DNA of 64,000 nt, taken from assembly GCA_002633025.1 (NCBI GenBank), contig NMRB01000143.1, forward strand, positions 1-64,000, in the 5' to 3' direction. Shown piece after piece: positions 20,701 to 35,500 of this stretch. The translations under genes were made by a program, and so were the position numbers. Each line of letters begins with the position of its first letter. Positions within the stretch are counted from its first letter, which is position 1. The stretch comes from Notospermus geniculatus (taxonomy: Eukaryota > Nemertea > Pilidiophora > Heteronemertea > Lineidae). The notes under the pieces were generated by a model that saw nothing but the letters and a program-made list of their open reading frames with translations, had not been told where the DNA came from and made no database searches.

Positions 20701-23146
20701 TATGAAAGAACTCGGTCTGATGTATGAAGGGGTTGAATGGTTGAATCTAGACAGCTGGGAAATGCCAAGGGAAAAAGTGGTGCTAAATCGTAAACTTGGA
20801 GAGGGTGCATTTGGAACGGTCTACGGTGGTGAAGCATACGTGTTGACTGTCACATCGGAGAAGGGTGCCAACTGGGTGGCATGTGCTGTGAAGACACTCA
20901 AAGTTGGTTCTTCACCACAGGAAAAGGTAAATTAACACAGAATTTGTTGTAGTAGGAATTTCAGCATTTTAGTAGAAACAGTTGTTGAGAGAGACCCATC
21001 CACACCTGTGACAGCAACATAGGCCTGCCACTGACCCAATATTACCTTGAAAAAAGCATTGTCTTCTTCAGATGGATTTCCTCACAGAAGCAAGTCTTAT
21101 GAAACGATTTGAACATGAAAACATTGTCAAGTTACTCGGGGTGTGTACACGAGGGGAACCTGCCTACTGCATTATGGAATTCATGCTTTATGGTAAGTCT
21201 CTCGTCTGTAGGCTGGGAATTTGACAATATGTGATCCTGACAAACACATCTGGTGAAGTTGAGACTTTGAATATCACTTGAATCACACTCAAGCCTAAAT
21301 TGCCATCTCCTCTGTCCAATATCTACATCGTGAACTGCAAGGGATATGAGAAGCTTCATGACTGGTTTGTGATGTACTATGGACTGTTGGATGTTGTGGG
21401 TCAACTTTCCTTTCATAGCTTCTCATCCACGGACTGAATGAATTTGGGCAAGTTTTATGTCTGTTAAAAGCAGGAAGATAGATAATGTTCATTCTGTTTC
21501 AGGTGATCTTAAGACCTACATGTTGGCCCGTCGACAACTTGTCACCAGATCGCCCGACAATGAGGAAGTTTGTCCAAAAAGCCTGACAAAAATGGCACTG
21601 GATGTTATAAAGGGGTTGAAGTATTTAACAGACAATAAGTATGTACACAGGTAAGTGCAACTATAAACTTGATTAATATTGCTCAGGCTTTGTGGTCGAG
21701 ATTCTGAAATGATGTTTCATGCTGTCTTGAAATTTCAGAGATCTTGCCTGTCGCAACTGCCTTGTTGGAGAAACCAGGATTGTCAAGATTGGTGACTTTG
21801 GAATGACGCGCCCAATGGTTGAGACAGACTACTACAGATTCAGCAAAAAAGGTTGGTTCTGTTTCTTGTTCAATGGTTTCACCTCTGCCCCCTCGTGATG
21901 CTTCAGTTGGGTGTAACTTGCGTTTGAATCTATCACACAACATTTACTCACAGGTTTTCATCACTTTTGTGCTGAATGCGAGGCAATTTCTTCAAAATTT
22001 CAGGAATGCTTCCCGTGCGATGGATGGCGCCAGAAAGTCTCAGCGATGGAATCTTCACGTCTCATTCTGACATCTGGAGTTGCGGCATCCTACTTTACGA
22101 AATTCTCACATTTGGCAGCTTTCCATATCAGGGTCTCTCGAACAACCAGGTCCTCGAGTATGTCAAAAATGGCAATAGGTTGAGTATACCTATGGCTTGT
22201 ACAAAAGAAATGTGAGTATCCAGACATTGCTCGTATTCTTTCCCAACTTGTCCTTGACTTGTCCTTGACTTGCCTGACTTGTCCTTGACTTGCCTGACTT
22301 GTCCTTGACTTGTCCTTGACTTGCCCGACTTGTCCTTGACTTGCCTGACTTGTCATTGACTTGCCTGACTTGTCGTTGACTTGCCTGACTTGTCGTTGAC
22401 TTGCCTGACTTGTCCTTGACTTGCCTGACTTGCCGTTGACTTGCACAGGAAGGCAAGATAAGAATGGTAAGATGATTTGTTTAGTCATAAGTAACCTTAT
22501 TCATTCCAGGGAAGATTTGTTAGAGGCTTGTTGGAGATTTGAGGCCGTGGATAGGCCTACACCAGAAGCCATTGGGGAATACTTAACAGAACACCCCGAA
22601 CTTATCAAACCATGTTTGGATACACCATCGTCTGCTGTTGTCATCGAGGGCACGGACTCGTTAGAATTTGCTCTTCCGTCAACACGGAAACACACTGCAA
22701 CTAGTCGAAGTTTCTCCGGTAGTGCCGTTGCTGGATTATTAGTGAACCAAGAAATAACCAGGTTAATTGCAAAAAATGAAGACAGCACAACCATAACGCG
22801 GAGTAATTCAGGGGATTCGATTACGAATGGAAATGGTGGATATGTGACTTGTTTAGGAGAAGGGGACGTCGAGTCATCTGATCATTTAAACCACTCTAAG
22901 GAGATTATCTCAGGGTCAAGAGAGCGTGTTTCACGGCGCTCGATAACGAAGATATTTGGATCGAAGGATAAAATACCGCCTGTGGTAAACCGTGAAACAA
23001 AACCAAAAGAGATTTTTAAGCATTTTGAAAATGAAAAGAAGAACCATGTGGGTAACAATGTAAATATGTCTCTACATTATGTGAGTGTCCCGCTTGATGA
23101 CAGAAATAATGGTGACTGTGGACGAGAGCAATTGACACAAGTGTAG
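8710..23146 (+). CDS. VKR: Venus kinase receptor with extra OpuAC-like ectodomain (incomplete in intron 5)
   Basis: Receptor tyrosine kinase of the plasma membrane. Exons: 8710-8785, 13618-13816, 14156-14290, 14778-15055, 15190-15744, then 18347-18442, 18696-18974, 19295-19431, 19579-19811, 20116-20257, 20668-20926, 21072-21192, 21503-21650, 21739-21851, 22004-22211, 22510-23146. All junctions agree in phase except exon 5 (ends phase 1) to exon 6 (opens phase 0), so at least one exon is missing. Order: signal peptide (residues 1-18), OpuAC-like module (about 30-385), Venus flytrap from 393, one membrane helix, insulin-receptor-like kinase, Ser/Thr/Asn-rich tail. In the family, the flytrap binds a peptide or amino acid and drives kinase activity; an Aedes VKR serves ovary hormone signalling. 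The start at 8710 is chosen because a hydrophobic leader follows it directly. The visible exons encode about 1,200 residues. Confidence 0.88.
8892..9049. repeat. Dispersed repeat in VKR intron 1, copy 1
   Basis: From CCAAATTGAATACTTACGG to ATACATTATCTTTAAT. An inverted copy lies at 13080-13238, and a short third piece ends near 13340. Copies differ by small indels. The inverted pair lies near the two ends of the 4.8 kb intron 1. Confidence 0.75.
9761..10679 (+). repeat. 0.9-kb direct duplication, copy 1
   Basis: From GTACCTGAG through TTACAGTTCACAATTTGAA this segment is nearly identical to 11518-12418. It differs by a few single-base changes and short indels, for example an extra GGGAAAAGAT block in this copy. 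It lies wholly in VKR intron 1 and contains no supported exon. Confidence 0.85.
10753..10972. mobile_element. 220-bp MITE with TA-flanked inverted repeats (mariner-like)
   Basis: The left end reads TA then CTCTAGATTCGTTCTTCTAAGG. The right end is the exact reverse complement followed by TA. A TA duplication is the hallmark of Tc1/mariner-type insertion. The 220-bp length leaves no room for a transposase. Confidence 0.78.
11030..11499. repeat. Tandem array, about 145-bp unit, roughly 3.3 copies
   Basis: GGGTTACGCCACCTGG-like words start near 11030, 11173, 11319 and 11464, giving spacings of 143-146 bp. Each unit also holds TAAAGGTCATCTGCAGGGG and TTCCTGAGTTACA-like words. The array is cut by the single N at 11500, so its true length is unknown. 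Confidence 0.8.
11518..12418 (+). repeat. 0.9-kb direct duplication, copy 2
   Basis: Partner of 9761-10679 in the same orientation. It begins 18 bases after the N at 11500, so one copy could be an allelic or assembly duplicate rather than a true genomic repeat. Confidence 0.8.
13080..13238. repeat. Dispersed repeat in VKR intron 1, inverted copy 2
   Basis: Reverse-complement partner of 8892-9049, running ATTAAAGATAATGTATC to GTATTCAATTTGGT. A truncated third relative ends with ACATTATCTTTAATGC at about 13320-13340. Confidence 0.75.
13378..13465. mobile_element. 88-bp foldback element, complete copy
   Basis: Left arm CTCCCATAGCAGGGTTTTGG pairs with right arm CAAAACCCCTGCTGTGGGAG, and CTCCTCTTCAT pairs with ATGAAAAGGAG. 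The same family occurs at 26133-26230, with a solo arm at 5717-5760. It sits 153 bp upstream of VKR exon 2. Confidence 0.75.
13618..15744 (+). other. VKR exons 2-5: OpuAC-like ligand-binding module
   Basis: Residues about 30-385 follow the order of the bacterial glycine-betaine binding protein family (OpuAC/ProX, type II periplasmic binding fold). There is an opening beta strand and helix ending [15 protein letters not shown], then [10 protein letters not shown] (Trp110), [16 protein letters not shown] (Trp140), [13 protein letters not shown] (Trp275), AFPVC, and a closing helical region with [18 protein letters not shown] and [15 protein letters not shown]. Three tryptophans fall in places where the bacterial family has its WxP, GWYxP and WxPHW motifs; the His of the last is Asn here. 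Cysteines and several N-glycosylation sequons fit an extracellular location. Family assignment rests on motif order recalled from memory, not on an alignment. Confidence 0.75.
15745..18346. other. VKR intron 5, with missing flytrap exon(s)
   Basis: Exon 5 ends just after the first Venus flytrap strand ([11 protein letters not shown]) and exon 6 resumes at [17 protein letters not shown], deep in the domain. By comparison with GABA-B receptors about 110-140 residues are absent, and the phases do not match. The intervening DNA holds only about 210 bases of unique sequence, one N at 15958, the foldback repeat and about 280 further bases. I could find no exon with suitable phase in it. Confidence 0.75.
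15959..18066. mobile_element. 2.1-kb foldback element with about 1-kb arms
   Basis: The left arm (15959-17015) and right arm (17057-18066) are reverse complements along their whole length, around a 41-base centre containing two AAAAAGGGTCC words. They differ by scattered substitutions and indels, notably a CATAT/CATCAT microsatellite present only on the left (about 16518-16565). Mirrored open frames in both arms are products of the symmetry and resemble no transposase. DNA from 18067 to about 18285 may be further right-arm sequence whose left counterpart was lost at the N at 15958. Confidence 0.82.
18605..18660 (-). repeat. SINE-head fragment (low confidence)
   Basis: Read on the minus strand this has a tRNA-like GAGTGCGCCGGACTCGAGAC block and a degraded B-box-like TAGGTTAATTCC. 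It lies just upstream of VKR exon 7 and is probably a decayed tRNA-derived SINE head. Confidence 0.35.
18990..19285 (+). repeat. Minisatellite in VKR intron 7
   Basis: About seven diverged copies of a unit built from GTCAGTGAAGGTCATTTTGG and AAGTTGCTGAAGGTCATTTGG, with a period near 43 bp. The array fills almost the whole intron between the exon 7 donor and the exon 8 acceptor. Confidence 0.85.
20116..20257 (+). other. VKR exon 10: transmembrane segment
   Basis: After a juxtamembrane Cys-containing stretch comes [20 protein letters not shown], an uninterrupted hydrophobic run of the right length for one helix. It is followed by the basic stop-transfer [14 protein letters not shown] that continues into exon 11. 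Confidence 0.9.
20318..20445. repeat. Copy of the 3207-3379 repeat family in VKR intron 10
   Basis: Shares AATAGGAGCAGT, AGATGGCAGCA, TAGCGGACCAA and a GGGTCCG word in the same order and orientation as the element at 3207-3379. The terminal repeat at the right end is not clear. Confidence 0.5.
20668..22600 (+). other. VKR exons 11-16: insulin-receptor-like tyrosine kinase domain
   Basis: All landmarks of an active kinase are present: glycine loop [12 protein letters not shown], catalytic Lys in CAVKTLK, alpha-C Glu in [22 protein letters not shown] catalytic loop, DFGMTRP, an activation loop with [21 protein letters not shown] and [14 protein letters not shown]. The paired tyrosines and DYYR are as in insulin receptors. 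ACRN instead of AARN in the catalytic loop is, as I recall, usual for Venus kinase receptors. The closing [15 protein letters not shown] lies in exon 16. Confidence 0.93.
22241..22447 (+). repeat. Minisatellite CTTGACTTGCC/CTTGACTTGTC in VKR intron 15
   Basis: Ten-base units (TTGACTTGCC, TGACTTGTCC and variants) are repeated about twenty times, in a higher-order period of 20. The array starts about 30 bases after the exon 15 donor and stays within the intron. Open frames across it on both strands are by-products of the period. Confidence 0.9.
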
Positions 23147-23212
23147 AGTCGATGAATATGTTAATGCTGTTGCTCAGGTAGGCTTACCGGCAGTTTCAAA
23201 ACAAGATGATGG

Positions 23213-23440
23213 CACTGCGTTGGATGCGGGCCATTGTTGGATGCAGTGCCATGGGTGGATGCACACTATTGTTGGATGCAGGCCATTGTTGCAGTGCCAT
23301 TGGTGGATCCAGGTCGTTGGATGCAGGCTATTGTTGGATGCATATTATTGGATGAATGCCATTGTTGGATGGAGGCCGTTGTCAAATGCAGGTCATTGTT
23401 GGATGGAGGCCGTTGTTGGATGCAGGTCATAGAATCAGCA
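23213..23440 (+). repeat. Minisatellite downstream of VKR
   Basis: Irregular copies of a unit of about 18 bp (GTTGGATGCAGGCCATT and variants) repeated about twelve times, beginning some 65 bases after the VKR stop codon. It is probably in the 3' UTR. Confidence 0.85.
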
Positions 23441-26132
23441 CAATGAGATGCGCACATGCATGGATTTTATGCAGCGAGTTCACTATTCCAGAAAGTGTCC
23501 ATTGGTGTAGCAAACAAGATGTCCATTGGGTGTAGCATTTGCTCTGTAGTTTATACAGGACATTTACGGACTATGTACAATATTGAGGTTGGCCTCATAT
23601 GGCTATCTTTGCATTTGTTAGAAGTCAATGGGTGTACCAAAAGTGTTTGCTATTTTTGCATTACTGTGTTTTTTAGGGTTTTGTTGCCAATTTAATGGTT
23701 ACTTCGCATGTTTTTTCTGATGCTGTTGAACAGAAATGGTCATCAAAATCATTCGCATTGGTGAACTGGAGATAAAAACCAGACGTAGTGATATAAAAAA
23801 AGACACTTAATTAATATCTCAGGTTATATTGCCTTAAAAATGCAGTGAAAGTGCCAATAAGTGTATTTCACATTTTTCATCATTAGTAGTTTTGGTTGAG
23901 GGGCATTTCTTTCCGAATTTCAGAGATATTTCACAATCTTGGAACAAACTCTGTTGCAAAATACATTGTATTAGTTTCCGTGGCAACTACATTGCGATTT
24001 CTATTCATGGTTCTGGTTTTACTGCAGACTTTTATACATATTTTCTTCTTCCAAGTGTCATTTATCGAATTGAACTTTTATATGATGGTTAACTTATTCA
24101 GTGGCAGTTTGCCTTCTGCAGTTTTAGTTTTCATTCATGTCAAATGTACGTCTACCGTATTGTCAAATCTATTGAAATATTCTTTTGGTTGAAAAAGGAT
24201 TTATTCTTCAAATAGATGTAAAAATTTGTGGAAAAAATGTCACAGAAGATGATGTCATTTGTAAATACTTTTACTTCCTTCCTCTGTACAAGTGCTGTGT
24301 ACAAATCAGAAGTAAAAGCATTTACTGGCATTGTCTCCAATTTCTCCTCGTGCTCTTAAAATGTGCATGCCAATGGTGACACTCCAGTTGGTTGTCATAT
24401 TATGGTGCATACCATATTTACCTCATGATTATAAAGGCATTGCTTGCTAACGAAGGGTAAATACCGTTCTGACAGTTTAATCTCTGGCTTGGCCGATTCT
24501 GAACTTTTAGTTTTCCGTGAGCCAGAATGACGACAATGGTGCTGATTTGAAAGTCACTCAGTGCCTTCTGACTTAAGGCGCTTCCTTAATTTCCAAGTGA
24601 GAGTTTTCTCGTATAAGTTGGCTGTCTATGGGCTGCTCAGCTGTAGAAACTATGGGCCATTGTTTGTGTCATTGGTCTTAGCACAAGTCGTAAGGAAACC
24701 AGCTATGATGAATTGCCCATTGAGAGCCAACTCATGTGAGAAAACTCTCCCGTCGAGAGGTGCTTCCCCACATGAGAGTTTTCTTGCGCTGTGTGATCTC
24801 AGGGAGTGAACTTTCATGTGGAATCTCCATCAGGTGTCAGACAGCAATCACCGTCTTCAGTTCTCTCAAGAGGTTTTCTTGCAAGGAGATTAACACGTTA
24901 ATTTGTTCCAAAGGTATCTCATGGACTTTAAAGTGTAAAAGCTTCCATAAAGTTCACCCTTAGTCAAACATTGTGTTTACTTCTGTAATCAAAATCCTGT
25001 TGCTTTGCAGGGTAGTTTTTTGTCGGACTCTGGGTATGTCATTCGTAAACGACCCAGTGGTGGGTGGTATGGGGGGGGGGGGACGTTTCTAAACGTGGCA
25101 GCCATCTTCAAGATGAGATTGTCAATTTCATGGCTTTAAAACAGTCATTAGTCAAAACTTGTGGCAGCATTGTAGTTTTAGGTCTTGTACTGTGTATACT
25201 GGTGAAGTTTTCCTGTAAGCTGTGGTGCATAGGTGGGCCAGACTTGCTAGAGTGGAACTACCCACTGACTTGCCGATTCAAGCAGTTTGGCTTCTACTGG
25301 GGGGCGATGCATTACAGTGAGAAATTAGGCCAACTGAATCATGATTTGGCGAACACAAGGCACAAGCTAGCTCCCACCAGGGCGCAAGAATGAACCTTCA
25401 ACCTCAGGGATGACAGGCACCAACTTTTTCTTCTGCACAACAGCTCACTTGCTCCTGTATTGCCATTTTGCTTGAGCCAATGTTGTACATATTCTTTAAA
25501 TCACCAATATACATTCTACATGACCCCTAGAGGTGTACATAAATTCTGGTGCTACCACTTTATTTATTTATTGTCGAAAATTATTTACTCACTGAGTAGA
25601 TCAATGTCACTGTGTTGCCTGAATTGATGTCATTGGCCTCAAATGAGATTGGGACACAAATATTTTTCTAGAATTGGTCATTTTGACTTGGATGTCAAAG
25701 TCATCAATACTCTAGTGGCACCTCTTTTGTGCCAAATGTTGGTTTATTTTCTTGATGTCAGATGGCGCTTGCATCCATCCCAGTCTTCTGTGGATTCTAC
25801 ACCTGTAGGTTGAGTGTTGAAAACATTGTTTCAGGGTAATTTTGAGCCTTCTCTCAACTGTTAAATCATGACTGACTGACTAGTACCTCAGATGGCCTGG
25901 AAAAATAATGTCCAACTTTTCAGTTCTTGCTTCAGTCACTCTGAAGAACATGGTGGAGCTACTTAGAGGAATGTTGGGCATTATCGCCAATTTGATGATT
26001 CTTATTCTTGTACGGAGGCATTCTAGCAAAAACAATGCAACTATTTTTGTGTAGATACATGTATGTATAAGGTAAATTGGTTTGAAAAAATGTTTCTGGT
26101 ACACTTGCAGGGTTCCTTCCCTGGTTCTCATT

Positions 26133-26230
26133 CTTCCACAGTGGGGGTTTTTACCTCGTTCCTCTTCATCCACTCCCACAGAGTGTGGGAGTGTGTGATG
26201 AGGAGTGAGGTAAAAACCCCGCTGTTGGCG
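26133..26230. mobile_element. Foldback element, same family as 13378-13465
   Basis: TTCCACAGTGGGGGTTTTTA with CCTCGTTCCTCTTCAT on the left pairs with ATGAGGAGTGAGGTAAAAA and CCCCGCTGTTGGCGGA on the right. The loop contains a small CACTCCCACA/TGTGGGAGTG hairpin. Confidence 0.7.
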
Positions 26231-26697
26231 GACACTGATTCTGGAAAATATCAGCAGAAGTTGTCGTACATGATTTAGAAGCCATAATTTAATGCATTTT
26301 CGGGTGCTCTGTTTGAGTACAGATCATCCAACAGTTCTTGGTCAACTTTTTCGTCCCCACAGTGTTATATACTGGTAACATAACATACCAAGGGTTCTGG
26401 TCATTGCTGGGCAGCTCAGGAACTCATCTGGCTCAAACAACAGACTTAAACAAACACTTTGTCATTGCTCAGGCCACTTCTGGTATTTACGTGGAGATTA
26501 CAAAGTGCTTCCATCTAGTGATCTTTTTGTGTTGGAAAGTGGAATGAATGCGATAGTACCTGGCATTTCTGAAAACCATGTGGGCCACGGGACAAAGTGG
26601 GGGGACTCAGTTATGACTGGATGTGGAAGCATAAGAGTTGGATTTTGGAAGTGTTGTTATAAGCTCTGGTGTTTCTTTGAAGATGATATCACTCCAA

Positions 26698-26900
26698 AAG
26701 AGTGCAGCACCTGACGGTAGTATCGTCATGACATTCCGCACGTCATTGCATGATGTCTTGACGTGAGACGAAAAAAAATCAAATTGTTTCCCGACATCAT
26801 GATCGCTAAAACAACCAGATTTTTTTTCGAGTCACCTCATGGAGTTTAGAAATGATGTGCGGGACGTCATGACGCTACTACCGTCAGGTGCTGCACTCTT
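26698..26900. mobile_element. 203-bp MITE with long inverted repeats
   Basis: AAGAGTGCAGCACCTGACGG at the left is matched by its reverse complement at the right, and the pairing continues through GTAGTATCGTCATGAC with one indel. The interior has CGACATCATG and poly-A/T blocks. No coding frame. Confidence 0.8.
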
Positions 26901-27948
26901 AGAGTGATAGTCTATTGTGGTTAGTCCAAGAGATATGTGCCCAGTCTCCCGACATCATGTCGTAAGGATGGCAACTTGTACGAAATGCAAATGTCATACC
27001 TGTTCATAGCATTTATATCAGTATTACACGGATCATCTACCGTCGCAACATTTTGAATGAGAAAATTTTGTCAGAAAATCCCAACTTTATAAATGTAAAT
27101 CAGCCTGGATATCCCCATCATACTGTGTTTGAAAAGACTGACAGATAAAAACATGATCTACCAAATATTTCAAGTGGATCTGAAAATGTACATAATGTAA
27201 AATAGATTTTGTGCGTTTTTCTCTTCTTTTGTGTTTGGGCTGGACAGAGAAATAGGAGTAATCTTCCAAATTTGTCATCTTTGAAAGAATTGGGAATTGA
27301 AGTAAATGAACACTAGTAAGGGTTAAAAATTAGGTGTGGGGGAGAAATACTTAATATAATGAGTATTGAATCCAGGGTTATTCTAAAGTACATGGGTTGT
27401 TTGGTATGTTCTTAAAACTTGACAGGTTAATTAGAATACACTACATGTATATCAAGTCTAAAGTCCCTTTTTTCAGTTTCCATGGGTATCATGTTCCTTC
27501 TTGCTTTGAATACAGCAGGTCAAGAGCTGACATTGTGCTGGACAAAGGTCTGTGGAAAGAAGCCTTAATCTGGTCAAGAAAAAACAGACATTTTAACTAC
27601 GGAAAAGGTCTGTGGAAGGAAGACTTAACCTGTACCTGTGGACAAAGGCCTGTCAGTGTGGAAACTCTTGTTGCGGAAAAGAGCCTCCAATCTGAATCGA
27701 GTAAATCCCGAGATGTTCGGTTGTTTGATCTATTGGGAAGAAATGGTATCTGATTATTCTTATTATCTCTGGACAGTCCATGTCTTGTAAAATAGATAAA
27801 TCTGTGATCCCAATCTAATGTTGCAGCCATGTTGAAATATTTTCAAATTGTTGCAAGTATTAAAATTGTGTATTATGTTGAATCGAACCTGTTGTTTGTT
27901 CTTTTATTTGGCACAAAGAGAGAAGAATGAAGTCCATTTCATAAGTTC

Positions 27949-27954
27949 TTTATT
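27949..27954 (-). terminator. Candidate KLHDC4 poly(A) signal
   Basis: AATAAA on the minus strand, 342 bases downstream of the KLHDC4 stop codon. It is the canonical hexamer nearest to the stop that I noticed. The cleavage site itself is not visible. Confidence 0.5.
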
Positions 27955-28295
27955 CCATAATACACCCTCATGTATGTACAATTAATAATGTGAGTTGAAC
28001 ATGTTGAAGACGGTATCACTGGAAACGCTCCTCATTTTAAAAGTACATGTAGCCAAAAACAGATAGGCACTTATCTATTTCTGATGTAACCTAAGTGATC
28101 GTACATGGTCCTACTGATCACCTGTGAAGATGCTTACGGAATGTACTTGGCAATCGAGACACACTTTTAGGACAGAATTAGGCAGTCTTGGGGCGTGTCT
28201 CGGTTGTTTTACTATATCATTTGGAGGGATATGAACCAGGAGTTCCCAGTTCATGATAGCACCAAAATGAACCACAAAGATGCACAACTGCTCTC

Positions 28296-32093
<3,798 letters not shown>

Positions 32094-32552
32094 CTTGATC
32101 AATAGTTCGGGCTTTAATTATGTCTTATTTACAAAATTTCAAGCAGAAATACAGAAAAAAATTGCACATGCCAAAGAAACCATTCACCGCATGGGCGCTG
32201 ACATGACACCGGGCGGAGCCGCTGGAAATCTGCATTGTCATTGATCAATTAATAAATTGTTTGAATAATCAAAAACGATGAGTTCATTTTCCGAAATAAA
32301 ATATAAGTAAGATTTTCACATGATGCTATTGAGATATCATGATTCTTACACTTTATTTATTTTTTAATTTCCACCAATGGTATCACGTTTCACTATCATT
32401 CACACGTCAAGTTGCCCGGATGTTGGAGAGGACCGATTTTCACGAACTTGAAGCATAAATGGCTTACTAAACGTCAAAGAAAGAGGGCCAAAATAGCCCC
32501 TATCCTATGTAAACATAAATTATAACGGTGCTGATAGACGCAGGAATATATC
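32094..32552. promoter_or_regulatory. Presumed bidirectional promoter, KLHDC4 / ZCCHC14
   Basis: Only 459 bases separate the two divergent start codons, so both 5' UTRs and core promoters must fit here unless upstream noncoding exons exist. I see no TATA box in a convincing place. A short GC-rich patch (ACACCGGGCGGAGCCGCTGG) lies at about 32207-32226. Confidence 0.5.
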
Positions 32553-35500
32553 ATGGTTTGTAAGGACGATATATATGCCTGGTTTAAAAATTTAAATGGC
32601 TACAAACGCATCGATTTCATGTGTGGTCTGTTACATATGTGCCTGCCCTGCGAACACAGGTTCCTGGGCTCTGTTTTGGAAGACCTGGGAAAGAAGGACT
32701 ACCACTATCTCAGGGATGCAGAGATCAAATCGAATAGTCCTGGAGAACTCAGTAAACTAACTGATGTCAATATGAAATGGACTAGAAGCAGGCTTAACCT
32801 AGCCCTAGCGTTACTACATTGTTTCAACAAGGAATGTGCAAGTGTGCTGTACAATATTTTGACGTCTTCATCTTCTGTGATGGAACATTTGCTGTCATCA
32901 CCGGGAGAATACTTTGCAGACTTGGCAGAGGAGATTTTATTACTGTTTACAATGGCAGCCAACCATCCTGCATTTACTATTGATCAAAGACTGAATTTTT
33001 GTGATATTCTTATCAAACTCCAGAGATTAGTCGAACCTCACTCGCCTCAGGAAGAAAATTTGGTAGGTATCATCAATCATCATGTGGTTTTAAAAATGCT
33101 AGGCCTATTGTGATTGGGTAGGCCTACATGGTTTGACCTCTGCTGAGGGTAAACTATGGGAGTCCCAATCAGAAGCGATACGTCTAAGTTTTCTTTAGGA
33201 TTAGTGTTATCTGTTTTTCATTGGCCATTAATCTGACTTTTTTTCAGCACTTGATAAAGGGTTTTACATGTATTTAACTCATTCATCTGCAGAGGCTAAC
33301 AATTTTTAACTGTGTTTGAGGCAAAAGATATTCATTTAAACCAGGCAGCAGAGCCAGAAGTTAAACTTTTTTTGAGTATTCCGGAAGTGGTAATGAATGT
33401 TTGGCCTACATGAAAATCCTATATGTTGTTATCTCATCTCTGATGCATGTAATTATTCATTGTCATGATGATTTATCTATTATTATTGTCAACCTTTTTT
33501 GGATGTTCTTCGTGACAATGAGTTTCAAGTAAGCGGAAGTAGGGTTTGGGTAACACATAGTTTCGCAAATAATTTGTTGGGTTCAGTCACTCTTGGGAAA
33601 ATGCAAAGTGGAGATGTTTAAATTGAATAATAATTGAAATTGAACTTGCCGTCAATTGTGTGACTCATTGTGTTTTCATGCCAATCACCTCTTATCCTTG
33701 GGAAGTAGCAGATTTTCTGATGGTCCTGAAGGTTTGTTTGGAAAGTTTCCAAGAGCTTTTTTCCTGACACTTTTGACTTTGCAACTCCTGAAGATGCTTG
33801 AGTGAAGTGCCTGCAGGAGGAAGTCGGAGACTGCCGCCAACTTGTTCCAGACCCTGTATTTTTGTACTAATTCATGAAATATGCATACAAGTAATTCTGT
33901 TTTTAAACTCAAGTGAATGACATCTAGAATTAGGAAAGATTTAATCTGATGAGTTATTTTGGTGATGTTTGTTTTGACGTTTCCAAGATACACGGACAAC
34001 ATCTATTGACTTGAGTATATAAGTATAAATCTAGTGAAAGTGGCGTGGTAGATCAAAGACTGTGGGAAGCTTGACGTCCTCACACTTTCTGCTGCAATGT
34101 GAAAAGATACAGCCCTAACAAACTGACGTTTAATCAAGGTCCTTGCAAAAGAATTTGAAAAGTATTTATGCGCTGATGTACATGTATGTGAGGTATTGGT
34201 GAGATAGTTGTATTTGGCATCTTCACAAAAAATACACCCTAAAACTAATCTCTGTGACGGATTGAAAATGGATTATGTTCTATTCTCGTTTAAATCCCAG
34301 TTTGACGTCATCACATGTTTGTTATCATTTCATTCATCAAATGCATGACATTGACCGTGACCATCAGGTGAAACTTAGACTTAGAAATGTTGACTCTTAA
34401 AAAACACTGTGAATTATACTTTTTGAGGGAAATCCTGTGAATTATGCAAGTTCCAGGTTCCTTGTGTGTGGTAGGCTACATGTACCAGAAACCAGTTTGG
34501 GTTTTCATGATGGTGATGGTTTTCCTGGTGGGCTGGTACATGTATGTCAGTACGGGGCATGATGTACCATTAGGCATGTTAGGATTTTAAATCTGTTTGT
34601 CAGGATAATGCCCCCTGAATGATGTAAAAAGATGTGTTTTTTGCACTCTGACAACACTGTCCCTGCCCCTCTGCCGGTCAATTGAGTGCCGGTTGTGTTG
34701 GGTAGTCTGATTTGTAAGCTTAGGCCTCGTTCACACGGGCACGCGTAGGCGTATGGCGTTGAGCGTAATGCGCTAACGCCATGCGTTTATGCCAGCAGTA
34801 ACGTGTGAACAGCTCATTGACTCAAGCTAGAAGTATTTTTATGCTATACACGTTACGCTCGATGCTATACGCCGTACACGTGCCCATGTGAACGAGGCCT
34901 TACTACCATGACTACATGTAGATGCTCCAGTTAGTTAGGCCAACCATGATCTAAAAAGGCAATTAGGCCTGATATTGTCCTGAACACTGAATGCTTCACC
35001 TCATGTTTACATCGGCATAGTTTTGTTTTGCTTTCTTACACATGTGTGTTAGTACTATTGACTTGATCTACTTCTGAACTTGAGACTGAGAGGCCTTTTC
35101 ATGTGTCTGTATACATAATTTAGGCCTACATAGTTATACCTCAGGCATATTGAGAAGCTGTTCTGCCTGTCAGATGATGCAGAGATGATGGACGCAGTGA
35201 CTGAGATATTCTGATGAACCAGGCAGACTACAAATGTATGCCTGGATGTGATAGATATAAAATATGAGGTGATGGTCAAGGTTGAGCAGATATAATGTAA
35301 TAAATGCTGAATGAACACTTGGTTTGCCAGAGCAGAAATTTTCCTCTGGATACAAGTCACAATGTTCTTTCACCATGATATATCTGCATAGCCATCCCAG
35401 TGCATTTCATACAACAACTCGCTGTCATGTCCATACACAGATTGAAAATCAATGGGTTCAGCGGTGCATTCGGTTGATTTCATTGAGGAGATTCCTGTCA

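Larger units (their letters stand above)
23147..28295. other. Region between VKR stop and KLHDC4 stop
   Basis: The two genes converge on this 5.1 kb. The left part is presumably VKR 3' UTR and flank, and the right end holds KLHDC4 3' UTR. Apart from the repeats listed (23213-23440, 26133-26230, 26698-26900) I see a run of 13 G at about 25069-25081, inverted GAGAGTTTTCTC-type words at 24600-24790, and locally repeated AAAGGTCTGTGGAA words near 27545-27650. No exon could be supported. Confidence 0.6.

Noticed and set aside
22090-22488. Long repetitive open frames on the minus strand ([12 protein letters not shown] repeats)
   Set aside because: They arise from the 10/20-base minisatellite in VKR intron 15 and have no independent support.
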